From assembly GCA_014803985.1 (NCBI GenBank), contig JAAVAO010000044.1:135416-170743 (forward strand): a stretch of DNA of 35,328 nt. The letters run 5' to 3'. Each line of letters opens with the position of its first letter. Positions within the stretch are counted from its first letter, which is position 1. The notes under the pieces were generated by a model that was given only the letters and a program-made list of their open reading frames with translations, made no database searches and was not told the DNA's origin. The position numbers and the translations under genes were made by a program. This document shows, piece after piece, positions 30,835 through 35,328 of the stretch. Source of the stretch: Treponema sp. (lineage in GTDB: Bacteria > Spirochaetota > Spirochaetia > Treponematales > Treponemataceae).

Positions 30835-32160
30835 ATGATTGTTATGAAATTTGGCGGATCATCGGTGGCGAATGAGGAGCGAATTCAGCATGTTGCATCG
30901 ATTATCAAGGCATATCAAGAAAAAAAGCCCGTTGTAGTTCTTTCTGCAATGGGAGATACAACAGATTTTTTGCTGGAGGCAGCGGAAAAAGCACTGTTAG
31001 GCACTGTTGACATTGCCGCAGTGGAAGACCTTCACAGAAAAACAGTGGAAAAACTGGGAATCAGCATTGACTCTATTTTACCGCTGCTTGATGAATTAAA
31101 GCAACTTTTAACCGGCGTTTCCATGCTAAAGGAATTGAGCCGTCGTTCTCGGGACTATCTTGTTTCATTTGGAGAGCGAATGTCTGTGCGCATTATGGCG
31201 GAATATTTAAATCGCAAAGGAATAAAGGCACAGAGTTTTGACGCATGGGAAATCGGATTTATAAGCGATTCAAAATTTATGGCGGCAGAACTGTTAGATG
31301 ACGTATGGACTCGCATTCCAGAACATTTAACTGCATATCAAAATGATGAAAATTCCGCAATCCCCATTGTAACGGGTTTTATCGCAAAAGACAAAGATGG
31401 AAACATAACCACTTTGGGACGCGGAGGAAGCGACTTAACTGCAACTATGATTGGCTCGGCTATGAAAGCCCTTGAAGTGCAAACATGGAAAGATGTTGAC
31501 GGCATTATGACGGCAGACCCTCGACTTGTTAGCAATGCAAGAACCGTTCCCGAAGTTACTTACGAGGAGGCAGAAGAACTTGCAATGTTTGGAGCGCAAG
31601 TTTTGCATCCGCGCTCTATGATTCCCGTACGAAAAACAGCAACTCCAGTTCGCGTCAAAAATTCCTACAATATAGAAAGTCAGGGAACAATTATAGTTGA
31701 AAGGCATTCTATAAAAGTGCCTCCCGTTTGTGCAATCACATCTGTTAAACATGTGAGCATTTTTGACATTGTTTCAACTCGCATGCTTGGAGCAGCGGGC
31801 TTTTTAGCGCATATTTTCAACCAGTTTTTGAAATGGCATATCAGCATTGACGTAATTGCAACATCGGAAGTCTCCGTCTCATGCACAGTGAACTATAAAG
31901 GAGATATGACAGGTCTGATTGCAGATTTAAAAAACGTTGCAGATGTTGAAGTAAGAAATGGAAAAGCCATTGTCACAATTGTGTGCGATGCCTCCCATTC
32001 CAGCGCGATTTTAGCAAGCGGATTTGAAGCGTTAAGCGAAGAAGGCATAAACGTTCAAATGATAAGCAAGGGAGCAAGCAAGGTGAATATTTCTGTTTTA
32101 GTCAACGAAGAAGAAGCAGACAGAACTGTTCAAGTTTTGCACAAAGCATTTTTTGAGTAG
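30835..32160 (+). CDS. lysC: Aspartate kinase
   Basis: A 441-residue monofunctional aspartokinase, the first step toward lysine, threonine and methionine. The N-terminal kinase domain shows MKFGGSSVANEERI, VVVLSAMGDTTD, FGERMSVRIMAEYLN and TTLGRGGSDLTATM. Two C-terminal ACT domains (about residues 305-441; VKHVSIFDIVSTRMLGAAGF and ILASGFEALSEEGINVQMISKG) predict feedback control by an amino acid. No homoserine dehydrogenase domain is attached. dapB follows on the same strand after a 314-nt gap that carries a structured repeat. Confidence 0.95.
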   Translation: MIVMKFGGSSVANEERIQHVASIIKAYQEKKPVVVLSAMGDTTDFLLEAAEKALLGTVDIAAVEDLHRKTVEKLGISIDSILPLLDELKQLLTGVSMLKELSRRSRDYLVSFGERMSVRIMAEYLNRKGIKAQSFDAWEIGFISDSKFMAAELLDDVWTRIPEHLTAYQNDENSAIPIVTGFIAKDKDGNITTLGRGGSDLTATMIGSAMKALEVQTWKDVDGIMTADPRLVSNARTVPEVTYEEAEELAMFGAQVLHPRSMIPVRKTATPVRVKNSYNIESQGTIIVERHSIKVPPVCAITSVKHVSIFDIVSTRMLGAAGFLAHIFNQFLKWHISIDVIATSEVSVSCTVNYKGDMTGLIADLKNVADVEVRNGKAIVTIVCDASHSSAILASGFEALSEEGINVQMISKGASKVNISVLVNEEEADRTVQVLHKAFFE

Positions 32161-32265
32161 ATACATTAGTGGGTCAAATATCACATTGTATTGCGGCAAG
32201 GATTGGAGGGGAGCCGTAGGCTGCCACTGGACTGAACGAGTTTACGAGTGAGGGAAGCGGCTGGA

Positions 32266-32336
32266 GGCGAAAGCCGGAACCCCGAAAAGGTCGCACGGCA
32301 AAACCGTGCTTACCAAGTTTTGCGTTGCAAAACTTG
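32266..32336 (-). repeat. Structured intergenic repeat, copy C
   Basis: Minus-strand reading gives CAAGTTTTGC-AAC-GCAAAACTTG (a perfect 10-bp hairpin at 32314-32336), then TTGGTAAGCACGG-TTTTG-CCGTGCGA (hairpin 32293-32309), and ends CTTTCGCC (32273-32266), the same order as copies A and B. More stem-loops flank it, for example ACTCTC/GAGAGT at 32339-32361 and AGCC/GGCT at 32213-32222. The 314-nt lysC-dapB gap holds this element and the dapB promoter, and no gene. Confidence 0.6.
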
Positions 32337-32433
32337 CCACTCTCCTACTGATATTGAGAGTCGCAAAAGTGACTAGTGGGGTGTGATTGCATAACGGAGC
32401 AACAAGCCGCCTAAATAATGTAAAACTCGAATT

Positions 32434-32462
32434 TTGACTTATTAGTAGTACATTAGTATATA
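32434..32462 (+). promoter_or_regulatory. Promoter upstream of dapB
   Basis: TTGACT (32434-32439), a 17-bp spacer and TATATA (32457-32462). The expected start (~32469) lies downstream of the GGGAG at 32463-32467, so this transcript would lack the ribosome site, whereas read-through from lysC would include it. Confidence 0.5.
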
Positions 32463-32474
32463 GGGAGAAAAAAT

Positions 32475-33254
32475 ATGAAAATTGCACTTGTTGGCTATGG
32501 AAAGATGGGACACATTATCAATGAATGTGCGGGGAATTTAGGGCATGAAGTAGTTACAACTATCGACACCGTTTCTCCCGATGCAAAGGTAACGGTTTCA
32601 AACGGTGACTATGAAGCAGTTGCACGGGCAATAAAGTCAAGCGATGCGGACGGAATAATTGAATTTAGTCATCCAAATGCAGTAATGGGAAATATAAACG
32701 CTTTACTGCCACTGGGGATTCCCATTGTAGTGGGAACGACAGGTTGGAACGACAAGCATGAAGAAGTGGACGCACTTGCTAAAAAATGCGGCGGCACGAT
32801 TATGACATCCGCTAATTTTTCCATTGGCGTGAATATGCTCTATAAAATAGTGGAAGAGGCAGTAAGACTGATGGAGCCGTGGTCGGAATACGATGTTTCG
32901 ACATGGGAAATGCATCACAACCAAAAGGCAGACAGTCCGTCTGGAACTGCAATTGAAATTGCAAATAGAATCCTCAAAAATACAAGCAGAAAAACAAAAA
33001 TTGTGACAGAAGAATTCCACGAAAGACCAAAAGCAGAGGAACTCCATGTTTCATCCACACGATGCGGCGCAGTCCCTGGAACACATACCGTTTTTTTTGA
33101 CAGCAAAGCAGACACTATAGAAATTACTCACCGAGCAAGAAGTCGAGAAGGATTTGCGATGGGTGCAGTCCACGCATTAGAACGCCTTTGCAATGCTGTA
33201 AAAACTGGAAAACTTACCAAAGGACACCTGTACGGAATGGAAGACTTGTTTTAA
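32475..33254 (+). CDS. dapB: 4-hydroxy-tetrahydrodipicolinate reductase
   Basis: A 259-residue NAD(P)H-dependent reductase of the diaminopimelate/lysine pathway. The N-terminal Rossmann motif is ALVGYGKMGHII; the active-site and substrate segment is WEMHHNQKADSPSGTAIEIA, with the catalytic His pair and Lys. The NFSIGVNMLYKIVEEA segment and the FDSKADTIEITHRARSREGFAMGA C-terminal part are also typical. It follows lysC, so the two encode early and late steps of the same pathway. As treponemal peptidoglycan is reported to use ornithine, the product may serve lysine synthesis; that is inference. Confidence 0.95.
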   Translation: MKIALVGYGKMGHIINECAGNLGHEVVTTIDTVSPDAKVTVSNGDYEAVARAIKSSDADGIIEFSHPNAVMGNINALLPLGIPIVVGTTGWNDKHEEVDALAKKCGGTIMTSANFSIGVNMLYKIVEEAVRLMEPWSEYDVSTWEMHHNQKADSPSGTAIEIANRILKNTSRKTKIVTEEFHERPKAEELHVSSTRCGAVPGTHTVFFDSKADTIEITHRARSREGFAMGAVHALERLCNAVKTGKLTKGHLYGMEDLF

Positions 33255-33261
33255 CGTTTGG

Positions 33262-33473
33262 GATGGGAAAGCAAAAATTGAAAACAATACGTGCGCCAAT
33301 CCCATCCATAGCCGTGTAACATATTTTGTGCAAACAGCTAAAATGTGTGCCCTAGAGAAAGTAACATAGCAGCAAAACAAAAGAAGAAAGAAAAGACGCA
33401 ATCGGCATGATACCCGATCAGATTGATTTTCAGGGGATAACGGCGGAGGAACAGTCGCAACGGACACAGTCCG
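33262..33473. other. Gene-free convergent spacer with inverted repeats
   Basis: The 348-nt gap between dapB and cysS has no convincing gene. It holds an 8-bp inverted repeat, GGATGGGA (33262-33269) / TCCCATCC (33301-33308), enclosing an ATTG-AAAA-CAAT hairpin, and a short hairpin CGGAC-ACA-GTCCG (33461-33473) followed by CTTTT, which is a weak plus-strand terminator for dapB. Confidence 0.45.
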
Positions 33474-33602
33474 CTTTTCAACGATCAAATAGTTTCTATA
33501 TATTTATTCGGAATGCAGGGAACGAGGGATTTCAAGCAGTCGTGTTGCAAAGGTGTGTCTGCCGTAACCTCAAGGAGTTCTTGAGCAGCAAAAGGATTAG
33601 GC

Positions 33603-35120
33603 TTACACCCTTTTCCACTCAACTCCGTTCGGCGTGTCAATTATAACGATGCCACGAGTGGCAAGTACAGTTCTAATCTCATCAGCACGAACAAAATTTT
33701 TTGATTTTTTGGCGTCCGCACGTTCCGCAACAAGTGCATTTATTTCATCAGCCTCTGGGTCGCCTTTATGCAAGTCTGTATTTGATGCATCTTTTTGCTC
33801 ATCAAAGAGTTTTTTGGCAGATGAAACAAGCTTCAAGCCCATAACGCTATCCATTCGATTTACAAGCTCTATCGTCTCAAAAGGAGCAAGATCAGGATCT
33901 TTTACCGTTTTTTGCAACTCGCTCAAAGCAACTGGACTAGACAAATCATTTTCAAGAGCCTCCTTGAATTTTGCAATATGAGCAGCCGCTTTTTCTGAAA
34001 GCCCCAACATATCAGCAGCCTCGCCCCGTGAATATGTTTTCTCAAGCAAATCGTCAGAAGATTTTGCAAGCCTTGAAATCCTTTGTATTAAAGCCTGTCT
34101 TGAATTTTTAGCAGAATCCATTGCACTCCAACTAAAAAAGACCTGCTTTCGATAATGTGCGCCCAAAAGAAAAAAACGATAGTCAAGTGCGTTGTATCCT
34201 TTGTCAACAAGTGATTGGAGTGTCAAAAAATTTCCATGTGATTTTGACATTTTTTCAGCCACTTCAACTGTTGCTTCGTCAGTTTTTTCTTTTGCAATAA
34301 CTAGAAATTCATTATGAAGCCAGTAGTTAACCCATTTTTTTCCAATCGCACCTTCGCTTTGGGCAAGTTCATTTGTATGATGTATCGGAATGTGATCAAT
34401 TCCACCAGTATGAATATCAAATTGTTCTCCCAAATATTTCATACTCATTGCAGAACACTCAATATGCCATCCAGGATAACCCCGTCCCCATGGAGAATCC
34501 CAATTTAACGCTTGATTTTCAAATTTTGATTTCGTAAACCACAGGACAAAGTCATGCGGATTTTTTTTGTTTGGATCAACTTCAATTCTTGCGCCCGCTT
34601 TTAAGTCCTCAAGATTGATTCCAGCAAGTTTTCCATAATCAGGATATGTTGTAACATCATAATAGAGATTTCCGCCTGCAAAATAAGTATGTCCATTGGC
34701 TTCAATTTTCTTTATAAGCTCTATCATATCGGAAATATGTTCAGTCGCCTTGCAAACAACATCAGGTCGAATTATATTAAGACGGTCAATATCATAAAAA
34801 AATGCGTCTGTATAAAACTGTGCTACTTCCATCACACTTTTATGCTTTTCTTCCGCAGATCGAAGCATTTTATCATCACCGTCATCGCCATCACCGCTTA
34901 AATGCCCAACATCAGTGATATTCATAACATGCTTTTTATTGTACCCTAAAAAAGTGAGAGTTCTATCAAGTATATCTAAAAAAATATAAGCCCTAAGATT
35001 TCCAATATGGGCATAATTATAAACTGTTGGTCCACATCCATAAAATCCAACATACCCTGGTGTAATTGGAGTGAATTCTTCAAGTTTTCGTCCCATAGTA
35101 TTATACAGTTTTAAAGCCAT
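33603..35120 (-). CDS. cysS: Cysteinyl-tRNA synthetase
   Basis: A 505-residue class I synthetase that charges tRNA-Cys. The HIGH-type motif is in FYGCGPTVYNYAHIGNLRAY, with the first zinc-ligand Cys; further ligands are in HIECSAMSM and HHTNELAQSE. The KMSKS motif is EKMSKSHGNFLT. DIHTGGIDHIPIHHTNE is a variant of the more common DIHGGGxDLxFPHHENE. The C-terminal DALR-like helical domain ends at VEWKRV. I start at the ATG at 35120, where GGGGAG lies 9 nt upstream; the frame is open back to a TTG at 35147, which has no ribosome site. Confidence 0.95.
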   Translation of the reverse strand: MALKLYNTMGRKLEEFTPITPGYVGFYGCGPTVYNYAHIGNLRAYIFLDILDRTLTFLGYNKKHVMNITDVGHLSGDGDDGDDKMLRSAEEKHKSVMEVAQFYTDAFFYDIDRLNIIRPDVVCKATEHISDMIELIKKIEANGHTYFAGGNLYYDVTTYPDYGKLAGINLEDLKAGARIEVDPNKKNPHDFVLWFTKSKFENQALNWDSPWGRGYPGWHIECSAMSMKYLGEQFDIHTGGIDHIPIHHTNELAQSEGAIGKKWVNYWLHNEFLVIAKEKTDEATVEVAEKMSKSHGNFLTLQSLVDKGYNALDYRFFLLGAHYRKQVFFSWSAMDSAKNSRQALIQRISRLAKSSDDLLEKTYSRGEAADMLGLSEKAAAHIAKFKEALENDLSSPVALSELQKTVKDPDLAPFETIELVNRMDSVMGLKLVSSAKKLFDEQKDASNTDLHKGDPEADEINALVAERADAKKSKNFVRADEIRTVLATRGIVIIDTPNGVEWKRV

Positions 35121-35149
35121 ATCTTCCATCTCCCCAAAAAACAGCAATC

Positions 35150-35328
35150 ATGACCGCCCGACGGGGCGGGGTCATTCAAAGCCGCGCCCATGTGGGCCCA
35201 AAACAAAGAGGGGGCCGCCAAAGGCGGGCCCCCCAGAAGGAAGCTGGGCTTCCGGCCCGCCCCGTGGATGGGGCGGGCGCCGTAAAAAGGAAGCCCGGCG
35301 GCAGCCTGCTTTCCCGGGCTCGCGCCCA
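35150..35328. repeat. GC-rich array of consecutive palindromes
   Basis: In sharp contrast to the AT-rich surroundings, this segment is dominated by G and C and contains at least five stem-loops in a row: ATGACC-GCCC/GGGC-GGTCAT (35150-35175), GGGGGCC-GCC/GGC-GGCCCCC (35210-35233), GGAAGC-TGG-GCTTCC (35239-35253), GCCCGCCCC/GGGGCGGGC (35255-35278) and AGCCCGG/CCGGGCT (35292-35320). It starts immediately upstream of cysS and runs to the window edge. No gene is seen in it. Confidence 0.7.

Noticed and set aside
33407..33646. 79-codon plus-strand open frame between dapB and cysS
   Set aside because: It has no ribosome site, no recognisable pattern and overlaps the cysS 3' end.

Overview
The window looks like an AT-rich spirochaete chromosome, most likely Treponema or a close relative. 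This is inferred from gene content and order and not from any database match. The main evidence is a reduced division/cell-wall cluster (mraZ, rsmH, ftsL, murF, ftsW, ftsQ, ftsA, ftsZ) that runs on without a break into xerD, a TPR lipoprotein, dprA, topA, xerC, hslV and hslU. From memory this arrangement resembles the treponemal one. No phage, transposase or CRISPR locus is present.

Layout. (1) 1-4200: the 5' end of a minus-strand aromatic-acid-exporter-like gene under a palindromic operator; a G-depleted tract; a near-consensus promoter with a foldable leader before a small radical SAM gene; two unrecognised proteins; then an acyl-ACP thioesterase and an RluA-type pseudouridine synthase. (2) 4281-20544: fifteen tightly packed minus-strand genes for division, peptidoglycan precursor synthesis, chromosome-dimer resolution, DNA uptake/processing, topology and proteolysis. 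They are led by mraZ, which carries four phased MraZ boxes, and end at a strong terminator after hslU. (3) 20600-26440: a divergent nuclease-like protein, tRNA-Leu(UAA), pgi, and a glgA / chorismate mutase / band-7-like operon. (4) 26436-30703: a small membrane protein, a CCA-adding enzyme, a P-loop/Asp23 fusion and a PcnB-type nucleotidyltransferase. (5) 30835-33254: lysC and dapB of the aspartate/lysine pathway. (6) 33603-35328: cysS, with an abruptly GC-rich hairpin array upstream.

Two patterns go beyond the genes. First, intergenic DNA carries structured repeats: a family of three copies (near 1.8, 2.6 and 32.3 kb) with a hairpin whose arms change in a compensating way, a second hairpin-rich family upstream of topA and of the TPR lipoprotein gene, and the GC-rich palindrome array at the right edge. 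Second, several singly transcribed genes (thioesterase, lysC, the P-loop/Asp23 gene, pcnB and probably two more) have promoters whose -10 box lies only 5-12 nt before the start codon and have no Shine-Dalgarno sequence. This predicts leaderless or nearly leaderless mRNAs, whereas many operon-internal genes have clear Shine-Dalgarno sites.

The genes themselves are mostly ordinary core functions. The least familiar are the nuclease-like protein divergent from mraZ, the P-loop/Asp23 fusion, the degenerate GlgA and the two small unknown proteins near the left end.
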